Assembly (NCBI GenBank): GCA_034008185.1
Contig: CM067082.1
Coordinates: 122,885,988 to 122,949,987, forward strand
Length of the DNA stretch: 64,000 nucleotides
DNA from: Gorsachius magnificus
Lineage: Eukaryota; Chordata; Aves; Pelecaniformes; Ardeidae
Reading direction: 5' to 3'
Shown: positions 49,660 to 62,800 of the stretch, one piece after another
Layout: every line of letters starts with the position of its first letter
How positions within the stretch are numbered: the first letter of the stretch is position 1
Notes under the pieces: model-generated
Seen by the model: the letters and a program-made list of their open reading frames with translations, nothing else
Database searches by the model: none
Told to the model about the DNA's origin: nothing
Translations under genes and position numbers: made by a program

Positions 49660-50110
49660 ACTACAGTGTATTTGTGCCTGGATGCGCATTTATGCAATCT
49701 GTGAATTTCAAGAGCCATAAGCACAAGCTCGCCTGTACAAAATACATTTTAAGAGCTGACATTAAAGTTAATATGGAAGTTCAGAGGTGCAAAATAATTT
49801 AAATGCACAGAAGAGGTAGCAATAACGTTTCTAAACCGAGGCAGTGAATTATGTATATAAGAAATATTAAAAATGCAAAGCTGACTCTATTTGCATTCGG
49901 AATGCCCCCTAGCTGTTACCAAGGAGGAGGAAATTGCTTTATGCTGAATTCAAGGGCGTACTACTTAGTGCTGTATTTAAGTCAAGGATGAATATCACTC
50001 ATTTTTATTCTACCACTTAACTTGGGCTTATGTAATCTGTCTGATAGCTGAGTCAGTTGTCTTATATTATTTTCTATCACAGAGAGAGAATATATAATTC
50101 AATCATTAAA
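49660..50110. promoter_or_regulatory. Candidate conserved non-coding element
   Basis: AT-rich but not simple sequence, with GATGCGCATTTATGCAATC at about 49680, TTTGCATTCGGAATG at about 49889, ATTAAAGTTAATATGG at about 49761 and ATTATTTTCTATCACAG at about 50066. There are no open frames or transposon wording. It resembles vertebrate enhancer sequence; the call is inference. Confidence 0.22.
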
Positions 50111-53100
50111 CCCTTCTTTTCAACCCGTTCTGAGATCCCTCAGAACCATATTGCTGCACGTAAATCATGGGCTGTCATCAGTCCAAGATGATGGAAATAT
50201 CAGTATTGGGTCTTGCTTTCCCAAATCACTCCTGGGTAATCACAGGACAAAATTAAACTTATTCACCAGTTGGGGGATATGTAGATGATGTGGCACAACT
50301 GAACGACGCCCGGTTTGCTTGCAGGGAGTGGGGATAATGTATAATTTCAGGGCACCAGGATCTAAAACCAGAAGCCTGGTTCATCTAAATGGATTTAAAC
50401 CTTGTCTTGGATGAAATTTGTGAGTGAAATTTGCCTTTCTTGGCCCCCACCTCCAATAGCAGTGGGTTGGACATGAGCAAGTGGCATGAACAAGTACGTG
50501 AGCAAATGCGACCAGAAATGGTGAGGAGGCAAAGGTCTTAAGCCACAGGTAGCAAACACACTGACCACTGGGGTCGAAGCCCCTGTACTGTAGTCACCAA
50601 CAGGGATTTTTCTGTAGACTTAACAGCAGGGGGAATTAAAGTAGAAATAATTTTACAATCTAGTAGTTCCTGCCTGTCTCTGATCATATTGTTTCTTTGC
50701 CACTTAAACATTTTCCACACTGACTGGTGAAAATCAACCAAATTTTAACAAAGCTTTTACTTCATCAGCTTCACTTCCTAGATCTGTTACTCATGTGGCA
50801 GGAAAATATCACAAGACAGCTGCTTCCAGCTATGACTTTAAAAAGAGAATAAGCAGAGAACCAAAGTGGAGCTTACACATCTCTCACCCGTAGGCTTCTG
50901 CATGGTGACCCAGAGACAACTACTTTTTTGTGTTCTGAAAGCCAGCACTCCTAACCAGGCCTGGATTTAAAGTGTCTGATCAAATTAATCCCAGTTCACT
51001 GCGGTAAACAAAAGGAAATGGTAGCAAGGATGGACATCAGCAAGGGCAAGATACGTTTAAGTAGACAAGCAGTTTGCTAATGTATCTGTTTAATTCCATT
51101 TATATTATAGATGTACCATAATATTATCTTGTATTTTCAGCAGCCCTGATATTAAATGAAAAACCAAAGTGAAAAACCATTCGAAGTGCATCACATGTCC
51201 CAGGAGTCTCCCCATCTCAACAACTGCACAATACAGTATGAATACGAATTTTCCAAACTGCTACATCCTTACAACTAAAGGAATCGCTCCTTTCCTCCTC
51301 AGCTCTCCCCAAAACAGCCTCTCAGAGAACAGTACAGAAAGGGGATCGTCAAGCTCTGTGGCAGGTCACAGTGCTGCCTCTATCTTTAATACTAAGTAAG
51401 TATTTAGGCTTGGAGGTGCTACTGAGAGGAAAATCTTGTATACTGCTATCGGGATATTTTAGCTCACAACAGCAGTAAAGTGTCAAAACTGACCTCACTT
51501 GATATCAGGGGAGTTGTCTCAAGTGTAATTTTGGAGTTCTCATGGGATCGGCTGTTTTCCTGAAAAGACCAGGTCCCTGCTGATGTCTCAAAGAACAACA
51601 GGTTTTGCATGGTTTTGGTCACTTCTTAAATGAAGGAGAATTACAACTAAAGACAGGAAGAAAAACACTGAAGATTAAATTCGGATATGGGTATAAGAAA
51701 CTTCCATTCAAAGAGACATTGATGTGAGTCTCTGAGCGTAGCTCACTAAGGGGAAAAGCAGAGCTGGAAAAGTGAATATCTCCTTAATGAATATCAGAAA
51801 CATGGGGGCAGGAGGCAGACAAATCAGAGGTCATGTGTTGTATCACCCGTGTCAAAAAGAAGCAAGAAAATAAATGAGACTTGCAAGAATAGACTAAAGC
51901 CATTAGAACAGGCATGGCTGTGGAGGGAAGGTTGAGCACAGGGCTAGAAACCAGCAACGTGCATGCAGAAAGGAATGAAGACTGGATTTGCCGGTCTTTG
52001 TCAATTAATGTAACAGAAGACTTCTGGCAGAAGTGGCCTTCATCTGTGTTAGGGGCAAAAGAGTGGTGAAGGGGATGGCTCTGTACGGGGAAGTGTGGGA
52101 TAACAGGAGCAGCTGCTCCAGAAAAGTGGTGTTACGAGACAGAGGTCTGAAGCCTGCTTTGCTGGGCATCACTGGTTGGAAGAACTGAAGGAAATATTCA
52201 TGGAGAAACCCAGAGGAAGAATGCCGTTAATGCTTCATCCTGACATATTTTCTTTAATATTAAAGGGCAAACTTCTGCTGACTGTTAAATCGATATCAAA
52301 TCAAGACTGGAATCTGTTTTACGATCATGGACAGTGAACTCCTTACTGCTGGAGTCATAAATGATGTCACATTTCAGCAGTCCTGTGGCTGCCAACATTC
52401 AGGCCAGAAATGCCCATTTTAATTGAAAACTTTGATCTGAAAAACAAAGTGGCACTTGCTGACAGTGAGGCTCCATGGGGCGCAGAAGCCAACCTTGTGT
52501 CCTGCTCAGCACCATCCTGTGGCTCTGGCAAGGCCCTGCCCAAAGACAAACCTACAATTTACACTGTCAAAGCAAGTTTGATGTGAGAGCTGAGAAGAGG
52601 TCTTGAGCTGGCCTTTGGGGATGAAGGAATGCCACCTACTTGGGTACAGCACAACCTGAAAGTACCCTGTGCACTTCAAACACAACTTGACTGGTACTGG
52701 GAAGTCCACTCCCTTATCTCCCTCCCATTATCATTGAGCAAAACAGCACATGCTTTAAATCAGCACTGCTTAGTCTGGCTCTGCTATTATTTTTGCTTGG
52801 CATGGGCTGGACCCAGGATCCCCCAAAGACAGGTGTATTTTGCATCTGAGTCTTTGAATCAGATCCCAGAGGATGAATTTTATCAAGGATTTCACATCCT
52901 AGAATGATTGAAATCATCAGAGACCTTTGCCACTTTCTTATTTATGTTGCCCCACTTGGTGAATACATGCCAGTGACTAGGAAGGCTGCACTACAAGGTC
53001 ATTTTTTATACCTTTCAAAGTGAAGCATTATTTAGGCACGTGTCAAAACTTTCACAGGTCTTAAGGATTAAACATGAGCCACAGGTGTCTTCTTAGGGAT

Positions 53101-55472
53101 GAAAAGGTTTGCTGGCATGGGGGATGTTGAAGCAATGTCTCCCATAAATCCAAAGACTGTCTGGAGGACTGTGAACAGGAATGTCAGGAACTGACTCCCT
53201 CTTGCCGTACTCCAAATCTGTGCTGTAGATCCATGAAGACATGGAAACATCAGGATCTCATCACCACGAGGCCCATTCCAGGGTCAGGATTCCCTGCGTG
53301 GCCTGTGACTGATGGCCAACCGCAGCCGAAATCAACTCACCCTGTTCAGTAAAACTTTTCCAGCCAAGTGTCTTCTAGCAAGCTCTTCTGCTAGATCAGT
53401 CTAACTTAGAGAAACAGTAAACTTGGAGGAGATTTCATCAGACAGAAACAATGTCAAGTCAGAAACTTTGCATTGCTCTAGTCTAGTAAGTCCCTCAAAG
53501 TAGCTGAGTATGGTTATTTTGCTGTTGTGAAACACATCTGTGTTTATCCACCAAAGTAGCATGAGTAAGGGGGGGTTGCTTAGCTCTTTGTCTTGTCCAA
53601 ACAGACAAAAAATACCCTCTCTGCAAAATTAATGCCTGCTTATAAATTCTAAGGCTAGCTGTCTCCTTTGCTTTTAAGTTTGCCCCAGATCTGTCAAAAT
53701 TGCTTTCACAAGTGTAGGCTGACATGATGATAATCTAAAAAAGACAGTTTCTAATTGGAGCGGGACATATGTTACAGTCATGCCATTTTACAAGGGGAAA
53801 GTAATGTTTTCTAGTTCATATGTTATGATAATACCCCTAGAGAAATTATATTGTTTCTCCTAGATCAGATTTTTGCCTATATGATGTAGATCTTCTCGCA
53901 GTAAATAACTGGAAATATTCTGGGAGTTACTACAAAAAGCTTTTGTGGAAGAGATTATGGTTTAACATATTACACATGCTCCATGGAGAGCATTCAACAT
54001 CTACAGCAAAACATGTCTGGTGTATAATTAACATCTCATTTTACCTCTGTTTTTCAGTTCAGAAAAATTGATAAAAGTATATTTAGAAGGAAAAGTATAT
54101 TTTACACATCTCACAAATTAAGTAGAGTTTATTACTTCAAAATTTCATAAAAAAATCTACCTTCTACTTCAGAGTGGTAGGTTTTTTTTTGTATGGGCAG
54201 ATTTCTTCCACCTGTGCCTAAAATAATTTGGACTAGATACTCTGTCTAAGAACATTGAATGAAATAAGCTGACAATCCAATGCAGTGTGATCCTCCTTAT
54301 TAGTAATATAAGAATATTACTTCTAATTGCGTTATTTGAAAATGGCAATAACAGCCTATTAACCTGGAAATTAACTTTGGACAACTGTTCCTATGAGATA
54401 ATATATGGATTCGATTTCATTGAAATCTCTGTCTTTATGTGAGTAGCTTTTAGCTAATTTTGTTGGCTCAAGTGGGTCCCCCTATTTCATTTAAATGGGG
54501 ACAGAAGTAAAAGGAATGGGAACTTTCACAATGAGATCCAGGTCTTTGCCTTTTGTGTCTCTGAAAAATCCTTTTGCTCACAGTGTAAAGGTTACTCTGT
54601 AAATGATGACGCAACTTTTCTCTAGGCAAGTTCTCCGCCTTTGCAGCATTAGCTCCCTGGTTATGCCAGGAGCCAAGGGCCATGAACGATGGGCAGTGCC
54701 TTTACTGATTCAACCTGGTACTTGCAAACCTGCCCTGTTTTACAAGGTATTTGAGTACATTCAAGAGCAGCAGCCACAGGGTATGTATTGATCCAGCGGT
54801 AGCAACACTGCCAACTTAGCCCTGACCTGGTGCTTGCTGCACCCCGACTCGTGTGCAGGGGTGGAAGTTGCTCCTTACCGTGAAATACAGCACAAAAACG
54901 TCAGCGTTGCTTCACCCTGCAGTGTCGCCCAGCTCTGAATTCCATTTTTTCCCCTGATTTCCATTTAGTCAAGCTTTTCTCATTCCCAGTGTCAAGTCAA
55001 CTTCGACAACTCACAAGAGTCATCATCTATTTCGTCTAGGGTCTCTCCTATAGGTGCCTATAGGTGGTCCAAACAGGCCATGGAAGACATTCCGCTACAC
55101 CGTGAATACAGCGAGAGTGCACAAGGAGGGCAGTGTGACCGCAGCCCTGCTCTCCTGCTCCCCACATGAGAGTGATAATCCCCGTGAGAATTACACCATC
55201 TAACACTCCAGTGAAGGAAATAATGTCCTATGGTCTCCATTCAACAAAATCTGTAAGTACCTGCTTAAGATGTATGCCCTGCTGCCTCTGGAGTTGAAAA
55301 GATTAGTCATGTATTTGCAGTTAAACACATGCATAAGTATTTAATATGTTTTAATGGTTCTGTGTATTCATTTGTCTGTTAAATGGTTGCAGTCCTGGAC
55401 GTCCCCACTGGAAACAGGATGAAACTCATATATCAGATGCCTTCAGCCCACCAGACTCTGTTCCATGGCTGC
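50111..55472. other. Unique non-coding DNA
   Basis: No gene recognised. Short tandem wording CCTATAGGTG occurs twice at about 55047-55069. Frames at 52367-52917 and 53068-53250 have no recognised motif. Confidence 0.4.
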
Positions 55473-55496
55473 GGGGGGGGGGGGTGTGTGTGTGTG
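55473..55496 (+). repeat. G12(TG)6 compound simple repeat
   Basis: Twelve G residues (55473-55484) run straight into six TG units, followed by CGCA. The G run and alternating purine-pyrimidine tract could adopt non-B structures. Confidence 0.94.
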
Positions 55497-57119
55497 CGCA
55501 TAAGCAGAGATTTTGTATCATGCAACAATAGGTAGATATATTTTTTTGTAGATTCATATGAAGTACTCATATTTGTTGTTTCTCTGAAAGAATGCTTTGA
55601 GGAACTACTAAGAAAGGGACTATAGGAAAACACAGCTGTACTTGAAATGCTCTCTCCCTGCTCTCTCCATGTTGTGCAAGAGACCACAGATGTGGTTGTG
55701 CCAACTCACACAAACTGAGAACCATCAAGACTTCCATCATATATTTTCATTTTCAGCTTCTGGATCTTCTATATTCTTTAGTTTAATCTATTAAACAATT
55801 TTCATAACATCAGCTATTAATTCTGATTTTATTCTGAGGTTTACTCAGTGAACAATAAATAGTCTGGTTATCACTGAGCTAAATGAATCCTATTTTAGGT
55901 AAATGGTCTTTGACTATTATTATAGTTCACAATTGCTGAACAGAACAGCAATCAAAACATTTGCTTCTATTGGAATAATTGTAGTCAGCAGCAGCTTCAA
56001 GAATTATAATTCTTTAGGTTACACCAAGTGGAAGACAACATTATTTCACAGCAAGTTTGTCATTTCAACAAAGCACTTGTTTAAACAACCTACTGTGTAG
56101 TGCAAGAGGTGGCTTCAGCAGCACAGTCACTCAGGGTGGCTGTAGACCTGACTTAACCAACCACTTAAGGTGAGTTTCTGACTGCTTTGGGTAGCTAGAG
56201 CATACTAACCAGTCTGGCCCGGGATATTCTACCATAAAATGCCATATGGTCATCTACAGATGTGGATGCAAACTCTACTGAGACTTTAAGCAATTATCTG
56301 TTAATGAGATGCCATAGCAAAAGCTGTGCAGAGTGTTATTCGTTATTTTAGAAGCAAAGTAGAGAAGAACACCGCATCACCTTGAATAGGACTGGAACAG
56401 ATGATGGTTTCACTGCATTGCTGATGTCCCTTAAGTCTGAGCAGGAAGAAGTTTCTTATGAAGAAAGAGGTTCACAATCCAGGCCACTGGACTCCGACTC
56501 AGATCAAAATATTAACAAACACATTAGCTGAGACACTGATTTGGGTGCGTTTACTTTAAGGTTCCACTCAGAGGATGTCCTGAAGCACATATACTCATTT
56601 AAGAATTGTGAAACATTCTCCTTACATTAGCTTCAGTGGATTTATTTGCATACTTAAAGTTACACACATGCTGAAGTACTTTGTTTTGGCTGAAGACTAT
56701 ATGTGATGGGAACATCCTACTCGTTCTTTGTTGCGGTAATTAAACAACCCTCATGAAAGACTTCTCCCACCACCGAGTGAGCTTTAAAGCAAGAACTTAG
56801 CACTGACTGACTCTATTTCCAAATACCTGTCTTCACAGCCAGACAAGTTTCCACTATTTATTTTCTTCATTATCTAATCATATTTTAATGTTTACAGTCT
56901 CTGCTTGAAGAAGTGAAGGCTTTCCATACTGGATTTTTGTCATTGTTTATCCTCGGTTGAATTGCCATTGAATAGAAGGCAACAGTAAAGGTCCCATCAA
57001 CTTCCATTAAAGAAAGACTGGGACCCCAAGTCAGTCACTGCATATGAAATATATCTCCTTAGTTTCCTCCTTGCCCTGTCAGTCCCCCAGTATGAAATTA
57101 GGAGAAATATTTCCTCGTA
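55497..57119. other. Unique non-coding DNA
   Basis: No gene recognised. A donor-like AAG|GTGAGT at about 56168 has no supported exon before it. Confidence 0.4.
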
Positions 57120-57480
57120 TTTCTCATGTCTGAATGTTATATCACTTAAGCCTGCGTAATAATGTTCTGGAAGCGGCTAGTTAACAACTGGCACAGCACA
57201 AGCAAGTAGCTTTGATCAATCTTAAATCCTCATCCCTTGACACTTTAATCAAAATAATTTAAAATTCTATTAAGCACAATATGCAGAGCATTAACACTCT
57301 GAACCATTGAGCAGTTAAGAGTGTGGTCGCTGAGTGATATGTCTGAATAACAGCCTTGTTAGAAAGGCTATCATGTTTTGCTCCTGCTGAATCATCAGGG
57401 ACGGTGGTGGCAATATCACTCTTTCATTGCTAATGTATGACTCAAAGGGTCTGACAAGGAGCTAAATGTCTGATTACCTG
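57120..57480. promoter_or_regulatory. Candidate conserved non-coding element
   Basis: Contains CGTAATAATG, TTTGATCAATCTTAAATC, TTTAATCAAAATAATTTAA and CATTGAGCAGTTAAGAG, a mixture of TAAT, TGATCAA and TTAAG cores (NKX-type), without open frame or repeat wording. Read as a possible enhancer from composition only. Confidence 0.2.
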
Positions 57481-58174
57481 GGAGAAGCTGCTTTACTGAA
57501 GTGTAAGTAAAATCTTCTGTCTTTTAAGACTTAAGTGGATTCTGGAGCTGCCTATCACCCAGGAGTCAGGGCAGCAACCAGCCACCTTCTCAACATTATT
57601 CCTGCCGCTGTGCAATACCCCAACCTCTCCAGTCTAGCTGCTACTATCTCATTTAATTCAGATCTGCTGCTCTGTCTTGAGGCTTCTTCTCCTTCTCACT
57701 GTTCATTTCTCCATTGTTATTCTAAACACCACAAAGCCATCTCCAGCATCCCAAAGGAGAGCGCCAAGAGGCTCGTCCACCAGTCACTGGGCAGCTGCCA
57801 ACTCCCAGCACAGTTACCATTCAAGAGTTGAAACCACTTAATTGCCTTTCAAAGCTTTGTACTGACTAAATGTACCCGTACTGACCCAATTTGTTTAGAG
57901 GTTTATTTTTTTTCTGATGGTAATGCATATGTCCATGTGAATAATGACAAAGGAGGGCAAATGTTTTGGGTTGATTTTAGCTGTGCTTCCGTGGCCAAGC
58001 CCATCATGAGACGTGCACACAGAAATCACAAATATCCTCACAAGCCCCTATCCATTGGACTAGAGCTCTGGTTTTATTTGTGCAATGCTTAGGCATGCAG
58101 ATCTGAGGTAAAGTTCATATTTCAGAAAATACAGGCATATAAAACCTCATTTTTTGTGTCCTTGTTTAAAATAG
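57481..58174. other. Unique non-coding DNA
   Basis: No gene recognised. The 98-codon + strand frame at 57535-57831 shows no known motif and has no clear acceptor or donor. Confidence 0.4.
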
Positions 58175-58240
58175 AATGGGGTAGATTTAGGTGATCTTCC
58201 AGGCCCTTTCAGCCCAGTTTTCTACAACTGTATGAAACAT
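58175..58240 (+). mobile_element. Degenerate CR1 3' end
   Basis: TTTAGGTGATCTTCCAGGCC, CTTTCAGCCCAGT and TTCTACAACTGTATGAAAC line up with the CR1 3' end (GATGATCTCTAGAGGTCCC, TTCCAACCC, then the ATTCTATG-type tail). The tail is decayed, so this is an old copy, cut short on its 5' side. Confidence 0.5.
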
Positions 58241-59666
58241 GACATCTATCCAAAACCACAAACATGGTTTTCCTACTATGTTATAAACAGGCCAATACTT
58301 GCATATAGATTGAATCATGAAGGGTGACAGAGAGGATCTTGGATTTAAGAAATGAAAGCAAAAGCAAAATTACAGTAATTAACTAGCTGAGACAGAAACT
58401 AAGAGTCACTCCTGAATGCTGTTTATGTAATGCGAAGAATTACTTGAAACAGCCAGAATACTATTATTTTTACCATCAAAGGTCATACTTGGGAAGTGTA
58501 GTTATTACAGTCCTGTGTATATAAAAAATTTTAAAAACACAAAAAAAGGTTAAGAAAAGCTATGAAACCTCTCCTCCAAAAAAATCACAGGAAAGGCCAA
58601 ACTAGTTCCACTGTTACAGTGCAGCTTTGCCACTGGAATATATAACAACAATCTCCCATTAATTCTTTTAGTTGCAAAGAGTTAAACCAATGACTGTGAT
58701 TATCAGAATCCAAGCCTGTGAACACAGGGAGCTTTTTAGCATAGCAAGTGAAATCACTGCTAATTCCCCACTGCCAAAACACATACCTCAGCCTGCGTGT
58801 GAGCATGTCCCCTTGTGCAGTTTTTTTCTTTCCCAGTAAGACCTGGTAAAAAGCTACTTCACTAGGTTTTAAAGCCCACTGGAGGTGTTATACATTAACT
58901 GAGAAGACTGATCAACCCATCCAGTATTAAAAAGACATTTGTAGACTCATTTAATCAATAATGTACAGTATTAGTGTGCAATTTAGATTGCAAGAAGACA
59001 GCTGTAAGACATTGGCTAATGAAAAAGCAAAGAAACCATGATTCACATCAGTAGAGAGGCCAAGAGGCAGCTCCTCAGCTGGTGGGAACCGTGATGGTAG
59101 TACCCCTGGGTCTCTGAGCCCATGACCCAGCTGGGGATTTCTCCCAGAGAAAAGGGCTGGGTGAGCTCGCTCTCACACAGCGTCTTTTCCACGGGGATAA
59201 GCAGGAAGTTTTCTGAGCCACAGAGGCAATGTGCTTCTAAAAAAGTCAGAGAAGATGATAAAATGGCCCTATTTGACCTTGAAATGTGTCAGAAGTTGAC
59301 AGCCACCCAGGATATGTCTACATACATGTGTGCCAGCCTGATCTGAAATCCTCTCTGATTTCAAGACTCTCTCAAGCAAGGATTTCTGTGGGAAAAGGAG
59401 CAAGAAGAGGAAATTCTACACTGTTCACATAGATAGCAAACCCATATGGTAGCTTTCAGTGACATTCTACAGAAACAGTTATCCAGTCCCAAGGGATGGA
59501 TGGCTGTTTAAGATTTGGCCCTTTTTTACTGCTAGAAAACTCACAGTTCCCTTTAGGTGTGAATTCGCCCCAGTAGGCAGAGCTGGCCTTATGCTCCTAA
59601 ACCAGTTTGGTGCAACAAGTGAGCTGCCATGCAGGGACTGGGAAAGCGTAGAGAAGCAGTGCTTAC
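58241..59666. other. Non-coding DNA; would be intron 1 of the candidate secreted gene
   Basis: If the - strand exon at 59667-59796 is real, this stretch begins its first intron. I searched for a second - strand exon and found none I could support; a donor-like GCTGAG|GTATGT near 58790 lacks a good acceptor. Confidence 0.35.
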
Positions 59667-59796
59667 CTGGGTCACCATCCCTAATGCACTGTGCCTTGGG
59701 GTCAAAACCTGCTTTGAGCTGTCCAGGAGTTTCTGCCAGGACTGAAACCAGCAAAAGAAGCAGGATTAGACACCTACAGCTGTCTCTTCTTCCCAT
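59667..59796 (-). CDS. Candidate first coding exon of a small secreted protein (partial gene)
   Basis: What is seen: an ATG at 59796 in a strong Kozak context (A at -3, G at +4) opens 43 codons plus one base and ends at CCAG|GTAAGC, a near-consensus donor, so the exon would leave in phase 1. Residues 1-9 (MGRRDSCRC) are basic, residues 10-20 are hydrophobic (LILLLLLVSVL), and AET around 21-23 suits signal peptidase. The mature start reads TPGQLKAGFDPKAQCIRDGD, with one Cys. A TATA-like box lies about 70 bases upstream. The open frame runs past the donor to 59479, but that part is Ser-rich and unremarkable and is read as intron. I cannot name the family. One exon with a signal peptide and phase-1 donor is common to many small secreted genes. 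Chance remains possible. Confidence 0.42.
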
Positions 59797-59864
59797 CCTC
59801 TTCCTGTCTTCTTCTTGACATCCCAGATATAAACCTCTCAGCCTGCTTACAATTTATTCACAAG

Positions 59865-59873
59865 CATATATAG
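59865..59873 (-). promoter_or_regulatory. Possible TATA box of the candidate secreted gene
   Basis: On the - strand CTATATATG lies about 70 bases before the candidate ATG, giving a predicted start of transcription near 59838-59843 and a 5' UTR of about 45 bases. A second AT-rich box, TTTATATC at about 59827-59834, is too close to the ATG. TA-rich words are frequent here, so this is supportive only. Confidence 0.3.
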
Positions 59874-62800
59874 ATTTTCATAGACATTCCCTACCCAAGT
59901 GCTTGCTTCATTAATGAGGCAGATACATTTCAGCCTGCAGAACATGCCAGGCTCTTGGCGATGATGATTGCTTCGCGGATGCACCATCTGCTGCTCTCTC
60001 GGTGTGACTGGTTACCTACTTTTCATGGCACATTTCTTTTTGCTGGCTGAATGACTCCCAAATCCAGGAGGTGTTCTTTGAGAAAGCTGTGTGGAGTCTC
60101 CTGATGTTAATACTTACGCAAACACATATTTCCATGAGAATAGCCTTGCTCATCTTCATGTTCTCCTATGGAATTGCCACACCTCCTCCTTGTAATTTTC
60201 GCTAGCAGAAGTCTGCTCCTTCCATTTGTAGGAAGGCACAGGTAAAAGACTATCTTCTACCACCAGTGCTGAAGAAAGTAGCTGTGATTACAACATATGG
60301 ACTGACAGAGATGGATGTTTGGAAAAATGGGAAAACTTTCCAGCTTTCCTTAGTCTTCTTCTGCATAAATCAACACGTCTCTCTGTTGTGCCAAAGATCA
60401 CAACTCCATGAAGGGTACCTTAAAGGGAGGTGGTGAGGAGGGAAGGTCAGCTGCAGTAGATGCTATTTGCTTGAGATGCCCGGGATTTGTTGCAGACAAC
60501 AAAGATTTTTCCTGCACAAAATAGCAGAGATTTGGACTGCTATTAATACGAGTTAAAAATCATTGGGAATAAAAATCACATTCATAAAATTTCAAGTTTT
60601 CTGACATTTTCTGTAATCACTATTTCTTGGTAATGTTCACTGTCTTACTTTACATAAAATCACCGCTGATACAAGTTTAGTTTTATGTAATACTCCATAT
60701 GGTGGATTCATAAAAACATTCTACTGGGAATACCACCATAAACTACTATTTTCTGCTATAAAAAATAACCATTAAAGTCCAGACATGCACAAACAAGGTA
60801 ATCTGCCATAAAGTTTGAAATGGTAAAATACTACAAATGTAAATGTATTCAACTCCCGTTGCAATGCATGTAATTTCCATAGCTTTATTAGAAATCCTGC
60901 AGTTGCAGTGGTTTGGCGATAGGTTATAAATATAGTAGGAATGAGTCAGCATGCAAATCCCTTCTGCGGAAAACAATTTAAGAGATTTTATAGCCCAAAG
61001 CTGTTTATTATTTTGTAAGAATAGTAATGCAAGTTCATGTTCAAAACCTGCTGAGAGAAGAATTTGCAAAACATCCTATTATGGAACAGGCGGAAAAAAA
61101 GCCTAAGACCTATGTAATGGCACTGGGCTAGAATATTTTCACATCCCCCACTTAGCTGATTTTTTTTTTTTCCCTCATGTACTTATTAGGGTTCTTGTGA
61201 GATTATCGCTATATCACACTAATAAAATGAGAGCACAGCTAAGGCTTGGGATTTCATTTCTCAGTTAATGTAACAGTCCTTAAAACCCAGGGAACAAAAA
61301 AAAAAAGGTTTCTGAAAGATTGGTTTATGTAAAAGAGTTGCAGTTCACTTGGAAAGATTTTGGGTTGCTTGTTGTTGGGCTTTTTTTTTTTGCAAAATAA
61401 TTTTCTGTTTCCGTGAATATCAGTGAGGAGAAAATATATTTCTGATGATTCCAAACCCCTTTGTACCCATCTGACTCAAACGTTTCTCTGTTTTACATAA
61501 TAGATTGCAATGAACAAACTCTATAAACATGATCTAATGATGTTGCCTAGGTATACTAGCAAGTGTGGAAAGCTATTTACTTTCAAGGCTGCCTCCATTA
61601 TGCGTTTCATGCTGCAGAGAAACACTTTTGGTGCCAATGAATAAATAATGAGGCAGGGTCTGCAACTGGACCAGGGCTGGCAGCAAAAGCAGAAGGACGT
61701 TTCCCAGCCCTCTGTGCCCTGTGCCAAGCAAAGACCTTCTCTGGTGTGAGATCTGCTCAGCTCCTACGCAGTGCAATTCTGGCCCAAGCCCACGTAGACA
61801 CCAGCCAGGCTGGCCCTGACAAAGCCAGCTGTGTACGACTGCACTGTGTTACAGCACTCAAAAGCACACAAATCTTAGCTACGTGGGGCTTTCTGACCTC
61901 TTGCAAATCTAGGCAGAGTATGTGTGTTCACTAACTTTTTTGGATTAGAGCTGTCAGTGTAGGTCTAAGGATTCCATTTTTTTTTAAGCAGGACCATCAG
62001 ATCAGGGCCATAAAGTCGGTACTAGAAGCAAATTGGGTTTATCTGTTTACTTGGAATCTGGGAGAAGAAAGATAGCAATTAGGTCCAATTTTTTTTCAAC
62101 ATTTCAACAACATTTTAATAGGAAAATGCAAGCAAAGTGTGTAGTTTGGGAAGAGCAGTTTGCATGGAACAATGTATGGTCTTTTTTTTTTTTTCAAATC
62201 AAAAGAAAATGTGTTATTTTTGATCAGTTTAAATTAACGGGGGCTCAGCTGATTGCTGCCATACTTGATTGGAGTTGTCATTTGGGTTTTCCATATTCCT
62301 GCCTCTCTCTGTAGGCTGGACACCTTTGCATCAAGGGAGTTAGCTGCCCCCAGTGTGCAAAGCCAGGTATGACCGCACCCACAGACATCCACACTACAGC
62401 CCCGATGAAATGCTAAATAAGATTTGGAAGATGCCATTCAACTGGAGCCAAAAAAAAAAAAATAATATTCAATTTGATTTAAAATAAAAATCACATGTTG
62501 GGACTCAGGAATGCCCATGTTTTGTTTCCATCAAATATGGTCTGATTTTGCCATTTTGAGGCTATTTTGAACACTTTCTTATTTTGAATTCTCAGAAGAA
62601 TTTGGGAGAAATAGCAGACTTTTTTTGTAAACTGGGTACATAATGAACCATCTAAAATACAACTATTCACTCTGTTGAAATAAAGAATATAACCTAAGTC
62701 AGCTAGATAGTGATGAGATATAACAAATGTCTATTTAGATGAAGACACTGATTTGGAACCCATGTATACAGCAATCATATTTATAATAAGGTAACTTAGC

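Noticed and set aside
56150..56176. Strong donor-like AAG|GTGAGT on the + strand
   Set aside because: No upstream open segment with an acceptor; single donor matches are common by chance.
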